Below, in pieces: positions 50,931 through 63,521 of a DNA stretch of 64,000 nucleotides. Position numbers and translations under genes: made by a program. The notes beneath the pieces are model-generated. The model was not told the origin of the DNA. It searched no databases and was given only the letters and a program-made list of their open reading frames with translations. How positions within the stretch are numbered: the stretch's first letter is position 1; every line of letters starts with the position of its first letter. The stretch is from assembly GCF_000002985.6 (NCBI RefSeq), contig NC_003280.10, positions 8,924,501 through 8,988,500 of the forward strand, in the 5' to 3' direction. This stretch comes from Caenorhabditis elegans (Eukaryota > Nematoda > Chromadorea > Rhabditida > Rhabditidae).

Positions 50931-52983
50931 CCTAAAACTCTTCCATCGTTTCCCTATTGTCACCACCTTTCAAAATGAAGCCAGTATTTCGGGGTCTGGC
51001 AATAGCTTCTCTTTAACTTCGAACTCTTCCATCTTTTCCCTATTGCCACGACCTTTCAAAATACAGCCAGTATTTCGGGGTCTGGCAATAGCTTCTCGTT
51101 AACTTCGAACTCTTCCATCTTTTCCCTATTGCCACGACCTTTCAAAATACAGCCAGTATTTCGGGGTCTGGCAATAGCTTCTCGTTAACTTCGAACTCTT
51201 CCATCTTTTCCCTATTGCCACGACCTTTCAAAATGCAGCCAGTATTTCGGGGTCTGGCAATAGCTTCTCTTTAACTTCGAACTCTTCCATCTTTTCCCTA
51301 TTGCCACGACCTTTCAAAATGCAGCCAGTATTTCGGGGTCTGGCAATAGCTTCTCTTTAACTTCGAACTCTTCCATCTTTTCCCTATTGCTACGACCTTT
51401 CAAAATACAGCCAGTATTTCGGGGTCTGGCAATAGCTTCTCGTTAACTTCGAACTCTTCCATCTTTTCCCTATTGCCACGACCTTTCAAAATACAGCCAG
51501 TATTTCGGGGTCTGGCAATAGCTTCTCGTTAACTTCGAACTCTTCCATCTTTTCCCTATTGCTACGACCTTTCAAAATACAGCCAGTATTTCGGGGTCTG
51601 GCAATAGCTTCTCGTTAACTTCGAACTCTTCCATCTTTTCCCTATTGCCACGACCTTTCAAAATACAGCCAGTATTTCGGGGTCTGGCAATAGCTTCTCG
51701 TTAACTTCGAACTCTTCCATCTTTTCCCTATTGCCACGACCTTTCAAAATACAGCCAGTATTTCGGGGTCTGGCAATAGCTTCTCGTTAACTTCGAACTC
51801 TTCCATCTTTTCCCTATTGCTACGACATTTCAAAATACAGCCAGTATTTCGGGGTCTGGCAATAGCTTCTCGTTAACTTCGAACTCTTCCATCTTTTCCC
51901 TATTGCCACGACCTTTCAAAATACAGCCAGTATTTCGGGGTCTGGCAATAGCTTCTCGTTAACTTCGAACTCTTCCATCTTTTCCCTATTGCCACGACCT
52001 TTCAAAATGCAGCCAGTATTTCGGGGTCTGGCAATAGCTTCTCGTTAACTTCGAACTCTTCCATCTTTTCCCTATTGCCACGACCTTTCAAAATACAGCC
52101 AGTATTTCGGGGTCTGGCAATAGCTTCTCGTTAACTTCGAACTCTTCCATCTTTTCCCTATTGCCACGACCTTTCAAAATACAGCCAGTATTTCGGGGTC
52201 TGGCAATAGCTTCTCGTTAACTTCGAACTCTTCCATCTTTTCCCTATTGCCACGACCTTTCAAAATACAGCCAGTATTTCGGGGTCTGGCAATAGCTTCT
52301 CGTTAACTTCGAACTCTTCCATCTTTTCCCTATTGCCACGACCTTTCAAAATGCAGCCAGTATTTCGGGGTCTGGCAATAGCTTCTCGTTAACTTCGAAC
52401 TCTTCCATCTTTTCCCTATTGCCACGACCTTTCAAAATACAGCCAGTATTTCGGGGTCTGGCAATAGCTTCTCGTTAACTTCGAACTCTTCCATCTTTTC
52501 CCTATTGCAACGACCTTTCAAAATACAGCCAGTATTTCGGGGTCTGGCAATAGCTTCTCGTTAACTTCGAACTCTTCCATCTTTTCCCTATTGCCACGAC
52601 CTTTCAAAATGCAGCCAGTATTTCGGGGTCTGGCAATAGCTTCTCGTTAACTTCGAACTCTTCCATCTTTTCCCTATTGCCACGACCTTTCAAAATACAG
52701 CCAGTATTTCGGGGTCTGGCAATAGCTTCTCGTTAACTTCGAACTCTTCCATCTTTTCCCTATTGCCACGACCTTTCAAAATACAGCCAGTATTTCGGGG
52801 TCTGGCAATAGCTTCTCGTTAACTTCGAACTCTTCCATCTTTTCCCTATTGCCACGACCTTTCAAAATACAGCCAGTATTTCGGGGTCTGGCAATAGCTT
52901 CTCGTTAACTTCGAACTCTTCCATCTTTTCCCTATTGCCACGACCTTTCAAAATACAGCCAGTATTTCGGGGTCTGGCAATAG
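50931..52983 (+). repeat. 86-bp tandem array, about 24 copies
   Basis: The unit begins CTTCGAACTCTTCCATC and contains ACGACCTTTCAAAATACAGC and TATTTCGGGGTCTGGCAATA. Unit starts at 51017, 51103 and 51189 show an exact 86-bp period, kept to the end, for about 23.9 copies. The copies are nearly identical. Variants are at single sites: ATACAG/ATGCAG, TTGCCACG/TTGCTACG/TTGCAACG and CTCGTTAAC/CTCTTTAAC; the last variant occurs only in copies 1, 4 and 5. The first copy is diverged. Because 86 is not a multiple of three, no frame runs through the array, so it is not coding. Confidence 0.97.
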
Positions 52984-53431
52984 TATTTAGCCAGTATTTA
53001 AATACCACTCACTCATTCATACTGCCAATTTCTTTTATTTATTTTTTTAAGTCACTGGTTTTTTCAACAATATTTTTTTTGATAATTGAATAGTCGATGT
53101 TTTGTATTTCTTGTTTTCTCTTCTCAACGTGGTATTTGCCATTTGCAATCTTTTCGCGTTCATAAAATTTACTATAGGCGGTATCTACAAGTTGAGATGT
53201 GCATGGGTTGCTGTTTAGATTTCTGTTATTTTCAATAAAATTGGTAAATGATATTGAGATCAAAGAGATGTGAGGTATGGGTGTGATTTTTATTTTTTTA
53301 ATTATTGACTTTGCAAACAAATTATCGATATCTTTGTGGAAGTAATAGTTTTTTATAAGCTCCCATGCGGGCTTGTAATATATATTAAATTGCTATACGA
53401 GCCGGAACTTAGTCTGACTGGGAAGCCCCTG

Positions 53432-53701
53432 TTCATTCCTATTTGTTTCCTGTCTAATTAATTAATCTGATTCTCTCCGAAGAACGATTAAACATTGATT
53501 TCAAGTACATCTTCGATAAAAAGACTGCAATTTCCTTTGAAAAATCAATGAAGCTCTGAATCTCTCGTTGCTGTCGGAGTTTCATGGATTTTTCATAGGA
53601 AATTACAGTCTTTTCATTGAAGATGTACTTGAAATCAATGTTAAATTATTCTTGGGAGAGAATCAGATTAATTAATTGGACAGAAAACAAATAGGAATGA
53701 A
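53432..53701. repeat. Foldback (MITE-like) hairpin, about 121-bp arms
   Basis: The left arm (about 53432-53552) starts TTCATTCCTATTTGTTT and contains AATTAATTAATCTGATTCTC. The right arm (about 53580-53701) is its near-perfect reverse complement, ending AACAAATAGGAATGAA. About 27 bases of loop lie between. The loop contains CTCGTTGCTGTC, which recurs right after the right arm (53704-53715). No coding capacity and no obvious target-site duplication are seen. Confidence 0.85.
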
Positions 53702-53864
53702 TCCTCGTTGCTGTCAAAGCTAAAGTACTCTTTAAATGACGCACTGTTGCATTAATTTCGCATCCGAGTGATAAAAACTATCTTGTTGCTGTTCATTTGA
53801 AAATCACCCGTAGTTGTGCAAGCATTAACACGTCAGTTCAAAGCCACAGCCTGTTTTGCTAAGT

Positions 53865-53930
53865 CAGTCACGCCACGATCTCAGTGAAAGTTGTCGCTAT
53901 GTGCACGAAATTTTACAGATTTGTTGATTA
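53865..53930 (-). repeat. Dispersed repeat copy (GAGATCGTGGCG), inverted
   Basis: On the minus strand this reads CTGTAAAATTTCGTGCACAT, AGCGACAACTTTCACTGAGA, TCGTGGCGTGAC. It matches 2704-2757 and 45953-45997 on the plus strand. Confidence 0.65.
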
Positions 53931-54416
53931 GACGACATTCCCAATTTCAATTCAAAAATAGAAAGCCCAGATTTAACATGATGGTTCGTGCATTTAGCTG
54001 TTTGAGAATTCCAGCTTGTAACTTTATGGAAAGTAAGCTGACAGTTGTAAATTTCAAAAAATAACCGAATTCAGTTAATAAATGTATAAAGAAGTTCATA
54101 TATAGTGAGAACATGAGCTTTTTGAAAACACAAATGCAAGTTGGCAATTCAAAATAAAAAGAAAACAGAAAAGACAAGTAGGGAAGAGAAATAGGTGTGA
54201 AAACATAGACAAAAAAACCCATAAGCAGATGGTCCGGGAGCAAATAAAATTATGAAAGACCGAAACAGATAAGGTTGAAGGCCGGACTACGTTAATCACT
54301 CGGAGTGCACAGATAAGTTATTCTTGACAAAATTGTTAGGGAAAATGTCAGATGATATAAAATAATACTGATTTGAAGGGGAAAGGCACAAAATATAAAA
54401 AGATAATTGCAATATT

Positions 54417-57400
54417 CTAGAATAATATTAATGCGATAAAGATTGATAAAATGAATGAAATCATTGGGAACTGTCGATCAGCAGATTTTCGACGGCATCC
54501 GTTCAAATACATGTGGCAAGGGAAACGGCGACCTGTAAACAAACTTTTCTATTTCAATTTAACAAAACTAATATCCAAAAAGTCTACAAACCATCATCTT
54601 CTTCCTCTTCTTCGTCATCGTCTCCTTCTGAATCTTTTTCTCCTTCAATTCTTCCCCAATCAGTTTCCATTGCCACTTTTGTGTCCGTATACATTCGAAT
54701 TTTTACTCGATAGTCCGTGCCGGCTCGCAGGATTCCATTACAGTACGGCTCATCCAGATTTCTTTTCACACAATCATCAGTTCCGACGGTGAATGCTGCT
54801 CGTCTTACTCGTTCCGAGTCGAACGGATTCCACGTGGATGGAGATGCGCGGTACGATCCCCAAACTTCTTCATCCTTCACTTCAAACCACGACTTCAATT
54901 CATAATTGTCATCATTCAGATCAGTATCGTCTGATACAATTACAGCAAAATTATCAGGAGATCCATTGAGCAACGAGAAAACTGATAGATCATTGTCAAA
55001 TCCAACAACAAGTTCTCGACTTCCCTGTCGATGAATTGATGGGGAAAGACGTCCTTTTGGTATTGCTACCGTAATCATTTCAGATTCACTTTCAGCTGCA
55101 GCTTGACCCAATCCCATTATTACTGTGATAGTGAATGTATAATAAACTTCTGCTTTAAGTGCAGAGAATCGATGTCTACTTGCACCTTTTAATTCAACTG
55201 ATACTGTTGGAATGTTGTCTGCATTGTAGCTGAAAATATACACTTTGCATTCGTTAACGTATCGTTGCTGAGCTTACCTCAATCTGAATCTGCAATCAGA
55301 ATCTGCAAAATTTTCAATATCCCAATACAAGACGACGTAATCTTTTCCAACAACCGGGAACAGTTGATTCACTTTAAGTGGATCTGAAATGTTTTTTTTT
55401 ATAGGTAAAGCTTATCTACAACTCACAAGTAGTAATATCAGCAGTCACTGGTCGACTCCTCACTCCTTTATAAACAGTGTAAACTGAGAATTGGTAAGTC
55501 TTTCCAGGAATCAGCTTTGTGAATGTGAACGATTTCCTGAAAAAGAGGTATTCCGCATGAAATAGTTTAACTACAAGATATGTAAAATATAATTAAAATT
55601 AAAATTGCAGGACCAATCAACCAGTCACCCTCCAACTTTTGAACCAAACACATGGAGTGGGCAAAATTTGAAGATGCTGATCGGTTCATAAATGTGTATG
55701 GCTTTTTTTCGTTTGGAGGAAATTCAAATAGAGAAGGTGTTCAAAATTTTTCACTAAACTATTCAGTTAACTTACTCATGTTCCATTTCCACTTTTTTTG
55801 AAATATTCTTATTGTTTCCACTGAAAGTAAGCAGATAGTAATCAAATCTTCCTTGTTCTGGATCCGAATCCCCGAAATTGATATTAATCGAATTTGAGGA
55901 AATTTGACCAGGATACACAGTAGAGGATATTATGGGAGCTAAAATTAATATAAATTATATTTCATATGATAAGAGAGAAAGTTACCTGTAACTTGCTCAA
56001 GTTGTGTAGTTTTAGAAGTAAGTGATAATTCAGTGGATGCATTCCGTATTGAAATTGAATAACTATTCGATGGATCCAACTTGTCCAAAAGCACAAATTC
56101 TTCTTTATTTGTCACTTCCATCTCTTTACTTTCAGCTCTTCCAATTCCAAATGAAATAACAATTTTATAACTTTTGAAGTCATGATAAACCGGCCAATCC
56201 CATGCTAACTTAATACTTGCTACGTAGAACTCATCGGTATTCACTTCAGTAACTCGAACATTTTCCAATTGCTTTGGTTTCGATAGATGCGCAATTCGAT
56301 GTCCCCACCATGTTTTACTCAGAGCACCAGCAATCATACAAAATACACGGATGTCTAGGGTATGCTCTGGGAACATTTTAATATTTGCATTCTCATCAGA
56401 TGTTGCTAGAGAGAATGAACGAGGCCTGCTGAGTGTCAGAATAGTGTAGTTGACGAAGAAAGCTTCACAATTTGCATTTTCTGGAGCTTCCCAATCAAGA
56501 CGAAGCATCTCGTTCTCATCAGATAACCATATTTCTGATGGTTCACCATATTCTTTAATCATTTCTGGAAGATCCACAAGAACGTTAGTATTCTGAAAAT
56601 TTAACGTATAAGTATTGCAAATGTGGCAGAACTTTTACCTCAGAAGGATGATCTTCACCTAGGTCACCAGAATTAACTTCCATTGGTGAAGCTTTAGGTT
56701 TTGTGGTAGTTGGCCTTCTCGGAGTAGTTGTTTCTTTTTGAAGTGTAACTTCTGTTGTTGATACTTCTGTTTCAGTAACTTCAGGGATAGTTGAAGTCGT
56801 TGATGACTCGGCGGTTGTAGTTGAAACCATCACAGTTTCCCGAACCGGAGGGGTAAATGTTGTAGTTACTGCTACTAGTGGCGCTGAATTTGGATTATGT
56901 CTTAAACTTGAAAAGTGTAACAAAAACATACTTGTAATAGTGGGATCTTCTTCAACTTCTCTCGAATATTCATACGACGTCATTTCTGTAGTAGTTTGCA
57001 GTCCGATATTGAAATTTGGAGGCAAAGTCTTGACACTGTACTGTTCAGCAGAAGATGAATAATCATAGTTTGCTGAAGTAAGCTTATTTCAAAAAATCAA
57101 TTCAATATTTGATTACCTGTTCCTTGAGTTGTAAAAGTTGTATCTATAAATTCTTGAGACAAGACACCTTGATAAACTGATCGAATACGAAGTCGAAAAG
57201 TTGTTCCAGAATCAAGACCTCGTAGTTTTACAAGTGCTGTTTTTGTATCAATTGGATTGGTATATTCTTTGTGTTCTTCTGGGTAATATTCTTTAAAAAA
57301 ATAAATTGAAAATATCATTAATAATTGTTGGTGGCATGTTCTCACCCATGTGATAAGTAATATTTTGTCCCTGTGGTGGAAAATAAGAAATTGTAGCTTC

Positions 57401-58257
57401 ATGTTCAGTAGTTTCAATTGAATCAAGTGTTGGAGCATCGGGACCTGAAGTTTATTTTGTTTCTACCAGAAAATATTTCTATTGTTTCATATCAATTGTA
57501 GCAAATAATTTCCTTGTGGCACCTCATCTCTATGAATATTGTGAAGTCTAACACATTTCCATTTTCAAACTTTGCCCTCTTTTCTCAATGCAACTTTTTT
57601 TTTTTTAATTCCTTCATTCAATTCATACAAAAAACGCATTGGTCAGACAGAGTTGGACAATGTTTGCCGTTGGCACAAAGTGATCTACCGGGTGGACAGA
57701 AGGCCACCATCAACCACTGCGAGAATCGTGTTCACACTCCGCCTAACCGGATTACATCGGAAAATGTGTTGTGAGCAGAGAAAGAGAGGGGGTTAAAATA
57801 GGAAGAGCGTAAATGAGGAGAAGCTTACATAAACATGTGCCAAAGCACTTTTGAAACAATGGTATGTATTGTTACAAACTTCTAAATGAAATGGAGATTT
57901 ATGAAGTAGATCAAAAACTTACTACTAAAAACTGTTAGTTCTCCGATATTCTGTCTTGTACCATCCATCAAAATTGCACTGATTGAAACTGTGTAGTCTG
58001 TAGCAGATATTGTTCCATTGATGAGCGAATAGAAGGTGGTTCTGGAATTAATGAAAAATATATAATTATTTTGAATAATTAATTTCAACAAACCCCTCGA
58101 CCGCTGATCCTGAAGGTGGATATCCCACCGGGGGACTATACTCGATGATGTAGGCCTGTGGCGTCGGCTGGATTGCATGGCTGGTGAAGTCGACAAGAAT
58201 CGACGACGAGGATGCTATTGAGTTGTAGCTAGCCAGTAGAAAAATCAACAAAAACAT
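54417..58257 (-). CDS. Secreted/GPI-like fibronectin type III repeat protein
   Basis: Twelve exons (58257-58094, 58041-57923, 57444-57346, 57290-57117, 57072-56932, 56883-56639, 56592-55986, 55938-55776, 55536-55427, 55383-55278, 55229-54592, 54532-54417) encode 893 aa. Order: signal peptide (MFLLIFLLASYNSIAS), FN3-like modules (for example FVEI-type strand patterns, LRGLDSGTTFRLRIRSVYQG), a Thr/Ser/Pro mucin-like linker (about 234-314, SSTTSTIPEVTETEVSTTEV), further FN3 modules (LDPSNSYSISIRNAS, LIPGKTYQFSVYTVYKG), a C-terminal region with DEPYCNGILRAGTDYRVKIR, an acidic run (DDDEEEEEDDG) and a hydrophobic end (PMISFILSIFIALILF) that stops at the stop codon. The last part suggests a GPI-anchor signal or tail anchor; no kinase or phosphatase domain follows. 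The YCNG...GTDYRVKIR segment resembles the membrane-proximal ectodomain of R3 receptor tyrosine phosphatases. No gene name is recognised. Confidence 0.85.
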
Positions 58258-61200
58258 TCATTCATGCACACCGAGTTTGTTCTGGAAACTAGACCATCAG
58301 AAGTGAATGTTAGGAAAAATAGCAGAGAATGTATGGAATACGACTAAAATTGTAAGAATCAAGGATGTGAAGATGATTGGATTGTTTAAATGTAGATTTT
58401 GAACAATTTTTCAAACTTTTCTTCGAAGTCCCCAGCGGAACTTTTAAAATTGTACAACAAAATTTTGTTTTAAATTAAAAACATAAGGCTATTTCAACAC
58501 TACAAATCATAGTGTTAACTAAAAAATATCACGTAAAAATATATAATTTTGGCAGAAGTTACAACTGATAATGGATGCAGTACCAGCTTGATACTTTGCC
58601 AATATTGTTTTTTTGATAATTTTGTAAAAAACTACAATAGTTACAGATAAAACAAACACATCATTTGTAGAAACAACAAAACAGGTATTATTTTTGAAGA
58701 TTAAAATTTTGGAAAATAAATCAAGAATGCCGAATGGAAAAAGGAATTATTGAGTGGATCGAACAAGTTATGGTTTAAAAAAAAAATTGAATTTTCATGT
58801 ACCTTTGAACTAACATAAAATAAACTTGAAATTCAAAAAATTTCAGAAAAGGAATGGCTGTTTAAATTGCGAAAAAGATACGAAACACATAAGACACATG
58901 TACTGTAGTACTAATAAAAACCTTATTGAAACATATAATATGCCCATATATGGAAAAGCAATGAATCGATAATAAATTGAAAAGAAATGTGCGATATTAC
59001 GAGTGGGGAATTGAGGAGAGGATATGTGTGAAGAGATACGGTTCGGACGGAGACCGTCTATATTTATCCACTCATCAAATAAATAGTTGCTTATCTTTAT
59101 CTATTGCTCTTTATATTTTCAACAGGATATCAAACGAAATGGAGTGACAAAAGAATTTCATGAAAGAAGGATCTTTGGCCGTTCAATGAATTGGTGAGTT
59201 CAAAATGTTATATTTTTAAGATTCAATATCGAAAAACAGTTTCTGACAGTAAAAACTATTTATAAATTAATAATACAATGCGTTCCGGAAGCTTTATAAC
59301 TTGTTTCCTTTGGAAACATCATACAGTAAACAAGCAATGAAAAAATGGAATGTGAATCTTACATTTTGAAAGCTTACTTTATAACTTTGTATATCAATGG
59401 GAAAAATTAAAAATGAATGAAATCTTTTAGAGCTTTTGTTCAATGTTTCTGCTTTATATTATAAGAAAACAAGGAAATAGTCTAGAACAATAAGATTGGA
59501 AAAGTGAGAAAAATGTTTGCAATTAATGAGTCAGACACATTGAATGCCTACACTGATTACGTGTTTGACGTCACACGCGCGAGAAATGTCTCTCTTAGCA
59601 GAAAATGGCTGGAGCCACACGATGAACAGGCGGCAGAAAACAAGCTAGTTTTGGCGGACTCCGCGGAGCCACTCAAGCATCCCTTACGACGCACCGGTGG
59701 TGCTGCTGCTGCCTCGGGTTTGACACCTTGCCACACACCGATTATTATGAAACATTTCGATTTTATGGTGTCCGGGGTTCCGGATTGTTGTGATTGACCG
59801 AAAGAACAACGAAATGGAATTTGCAAACATTTTGAAATGAGTGCGGGAGGGCAAGAGCAATGGAATTGGAGCACGGAAGTGTTTGAGAAGCATGCGATAA
59901 TTGACATGGATACAATGAGTAAGCGCACAAGTGGACAGACATAAGGAATGTTTTCAAGAGGAAAGGGCAACCGGGAAACAAAACTGAGTTGAAAATTAGA
60001 AGAAGCTCAGATTAGTTTATGAAGCAAAGTACTCATATAGGTACCAAAAAATTATTTTTTGTAATAACTTGTTTTGAAATGACCTACTATAGTTTACCAT
60101 AAAAATTATAAGCCGTGCGGTAACTTTCTCGATTAAAAACTTTTATCAATAGTACAAAACATCCGTAATAAAACATTGCATTTAAAAGAATTTCGAAAAA
60201 GTATACAAAACAAACAATTAATTAAAAGCACAAAAACTGCGATCAACGTAAGTGAAAAAAACGGTTCGACCAATTGTAAGCCGAGCTTAACCACTTTTCC
60301 TGTCTCCTCCTCCCCCTACCATCCAAATGACCAACCAAAAACTAAGAAAAGAATCTTCCGAAAAGGGAACAAGAATTGCGCACAAATTAGTGAGGTGTAA
60401 GTTGTGAAATTCGAACTCGAAGGCAAAGAAGTGACAATGGGAGCCCCCACCACCACCAGCCAACAGTTCGTATTTTCGGCTCCGCGCAAGAACGACGACG
60501 TTTTTGTTTGTGACATTTGTTTTTTGAATAGGAAGTCTGTTTGAACAAATGTCGGATGATGAGGTTTCAAACGAGCTTAATTGTTTAAGTAATTTCTTGA
60601 AAAGGTTTCAACATGGAAAAGTAAATTGATTCAGAAACACGAAGTAGTCTGGGGTTATTTTTGATACATAACCAAACGTTTGTTAATTTCAAAAGTAATC
60701 GTTTAACTTCCTTTCTTATTGGGAAATGTACATTTTGTGGTAACTGAAAGGTTTTGCAAAATCTTAATAATGGGAAAAAATAATTTCGGAAAACATATAA
60801 CAAAATTTTCGTGGAATGTGAATCCTGATGTGAGCTAACCACCAAGTCTCATAAAATGTCAAACTTCCGAACTGGCAGAAAATTGAAATCACGGGATTGA
60901 ACAATCAGTTTTGAAATTTTTTGGGAGGAAAATGAGTGCACACGAATCAAGAGAAAACTGGAAAACTTTCTAAAAAGTTGAAAAGATTAGGCTCCGAAAA
61001 TTAAGCGAACGAAGAAACAAAAAAGAAACCAGTGACGAAAGACTTTGGCATGACTGTGAAAGGATCAGGCAGCTAGAGAGAAAGAGAGGTGGAATAGCAG
61101 AAAAGTGGCAAAATACGACGATTCCAGAGTTGGCGAGAAGCATGCTGATCGGCGGAGACGCACGCACATACCATCCGGTCATTGTTTGCATTTGCTCAAC

Positions 61201-61519
61201 ACGCCGCAATGTCCCTCAACGGGAGCCGCTACGGGAGAGTCCCTCCGGGCTACTGAGACTGTCTTCCGAGCAGCAGCAAGCAGCAGAAAAGAGCACAACT
61301 CAGGCGCTTTTGCGTATTTTCGGATTATCGACCCGAACGACACATGTGTTCGGAGCTTAATTCTGTAATTCTCTGCAAAAAGTGCACAAAGGGAGGTGTA
61401 TGATCGAAGAAATGCTTTATAGAGAATGGTTGGAGAAGCATAGCATTACAAATCACAAGTCCGGAGCAAATAGAGAAAATAAAAAACATTAAAAATCATA
61501 CAGGAAGTTACGAAAAATA
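58258..61519. other. Intergenic region, FN3 gene promoter and GC-rich islands
   Basis: A 3.3 kb gap. It is AT-rich except for two blocks with much higher GC: 59560-59790 (GACGCACCGGTGGTGCTGC) and 61130-61330 (GGCGGAGACGCACGCAC, GGGAGCCGCTACGGGAGAG). Each carries a chance open frame on both strands but no splice-supported gene. They may be enhancers or promoters for the FN3 gene. Confidence 0.5.
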
Positions 61520-63521
61520 CTAGTCGACGACAATAAGCTCCGTTGGTTCTCCAAATGCGTGATCCGATGCCAGAGAGTTCAACGTGTCAACAGCTCGACC
61601 TTCTCCAACAACCACTGCTTTACCACGTTGCAAATTGACAGTACGGTGGTGGAAAGTTGTAGGAAATCTGTAGAAGTAAGTTGTTGAATGAATGAAAACT
61701 TAAACTAATAAACCTAGTAGAAAGCCGATTGACCATTGGATTCAGTCCCCATCCACTGCACATTCTGTCCATGATTCCTTCATGAGTACGATCCTTCAAG
61801 ATTTTCAGTTTTCCATGTCTCTCCAAAACCTCGGCAAGTTCACGACAACTGAAATATGAAACATAGTGATTAATTGGAACTTTCTCGAAACAAACCTTGA
61901 CTCGGCTCTTTGAATATTGACACGGAGCAAGTTTTTGAGATCAAACTTGTCTCCAAACATCAATTGCGACATGTACTCATCTGGTGTAATTGGTGGCTCA
62001 AATTCATTTTCCAAGTTTTCCTTGACAATATTCCATCCATGATCGAAAGCAAAAACAATGCAAGCACGAATCATATCCGGATGAGGAACTTCTCCCATTG
62101 GATGCATGTAGGTGAGAAGTTGAACAAGAACTTCGCCAGGGATCAAGTCTCCACGAGCACATTCGCGATGAAATTCTGCAGTGTAACGAGCAATGTATTC
62201 TCCATTTTGACCAATACAAAGCATTTCCTTTCCATGAGCGGCAAGTATCCCACTGTTGATGTAGAAGATGGTTCCACGGAATAGAATTGCAGACTTGGTA
62301 GTGTCACCCTCCTAAATAAACTACTTTATATTAAACTTTGTTCAACATTGGATTACCTCCAATTCAATAAATTTCAAATTGTTCTCGGGCTTCTTCAAAG
62401 TTGTCGCATCGGGCTTTGCATTTCTTGCCAGCAAGATAGCGGGGCACACAATTTTCGTGTAAACTTGACGACCACAGAAGTTCTCAGGTTCAAATCCTGA
62501 TTGAATCATCTGGTTCCATGTTCCGTCCAAAGCTGCACGGAATGCAAGTTCACTGATAGCAGGCTCCAATCTATTCTCAATCGCTGCTTGAAAGCGTTGC
62601 AAGAATGTCATCTGAAAATAGTTCATTAGAAAATTTCAAATAAAAGAACTTCAAACCGGTCTGTAATTGTAGTCAATGAGATGTTTCGACAACTGATAAA
62701 TCAAATTGTCACACTTGTAACCAACGGCTCCAGCTGTCAAACGACGGAATGATGCGAAAATTGGACGGCGAGTAGGATATGCTTGGTAAAGAAGTTCGAG
62801 GAATGCTTCCTTTTCAGAGCAAGTTGCTTTGATAGCTGGGCAATCCGTACGAGATGCGTACTCTTTTTCCGATTTTCCCAAATAATCCGACAATAGGGAG
62901 AGGATGTTTGAATGAACACGAATACGAGATCCATCGTCGAATTCAATCACTTCATCACCTTCCTCAAAAGTTGGGAGATCCAGGTACATCTGAAATAGTT
63001 TATAATTTACAGATCAATAGATTATAATCTCAAAAAAAAAAACTCACCAAATTCAACACTCTCATTTCAAATTTCAAAAATTTGACGTCACTATTCTGAA
63101 TTTCCACGTTCAGAGGATATGAAAATGAATCAAATTTATAAACATCCTTATCAACAACATTCAAAATATTCGACTGACATCCAGTTTTGATTCTGAGTTG
63201 AACAAGAAGTTGCCATTCAGCAGGAGTTGTTGCTTGCACAGAAAGATATACACGACGAGTACCGTTTTCCATAACTTGCTTGACTCGAAACTGAAGTTTT
63301 TCGAAGATGAATGAGTCCTCTTCCTCTCCATTTGGTAGATTCTGATCATCAACGGCAATGAACACAATTGGATTCGGATTCTCCACTGTTTCCTCCACCT
63401 CTTCTTTTCCTCCAGCTTCTTCCCTCAACGCCTTCTGACTCTCCTTCAAAATTTCCAAATCCATTTCGTGAAAACTGATTGCAGTTTCAGCAGACAGAAC
63501 TGACAGCTCCGATAGCGACAT
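61520..63521 (-). CDS. BTB/POZ-domain protein
   Basis: Six exons (63521-63048, 62989-62657, 62611-62357, 62311-61896, 61848-61714, 61667-61520) encode 586 aa. After an acidic N-terminus (MSLSELSVLSAETAISFHEMD), residues about 60-158 form a beta-rich region that could be a MATH-like fold (QFRVKQVMENGTRRVYLSVQ). The BTB domain follows at about 168-260, with IEFDDGSRIRVHSNILSLLSDYL, a cysteine-containing middle and FLELLYQAYPTRRPI. Residues 270-586 are helical, unassigned, with a second BTB-like pattern (GTIFYINSGILAAHGKEMLC), so a tandem arrangement is possible. BTB proteins of worms are often CUL-3 ubiquitin-ligase adaptors; that role is inferred. The start lacks an acceptor directly before it but gives one unbroken frame through all six exons. 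Confidence 0.87.

Larger units (their letters stand above)
52984..54416. other. Intergenic region with hairpin element and repeat
   Basis: Just after the array the sequence repeats part of the unit (AGTATTTAGCCAGTATTTA). A hairpin element lies at 53432-53701 and a minus-strand dispersed repeat at 53865-53930. The rest is AT-rich 3' flank of the FN3 gene. The open frames at 53039-53320 and 53947-54243 (-) are low-complexity and not called. Confidence 0.55.

Noticed and set aside
50931-52983. CRISPR-like array
   Set aside because: The units are directly tandem with no unique spacers between conserved repeats, and the DNA is nematode nuclear; it is a minisatellite.
50931-52983. Repeat-protein gene
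   Set aside because: The 86-bp period shifts frame each unit and stops occur in every frame.
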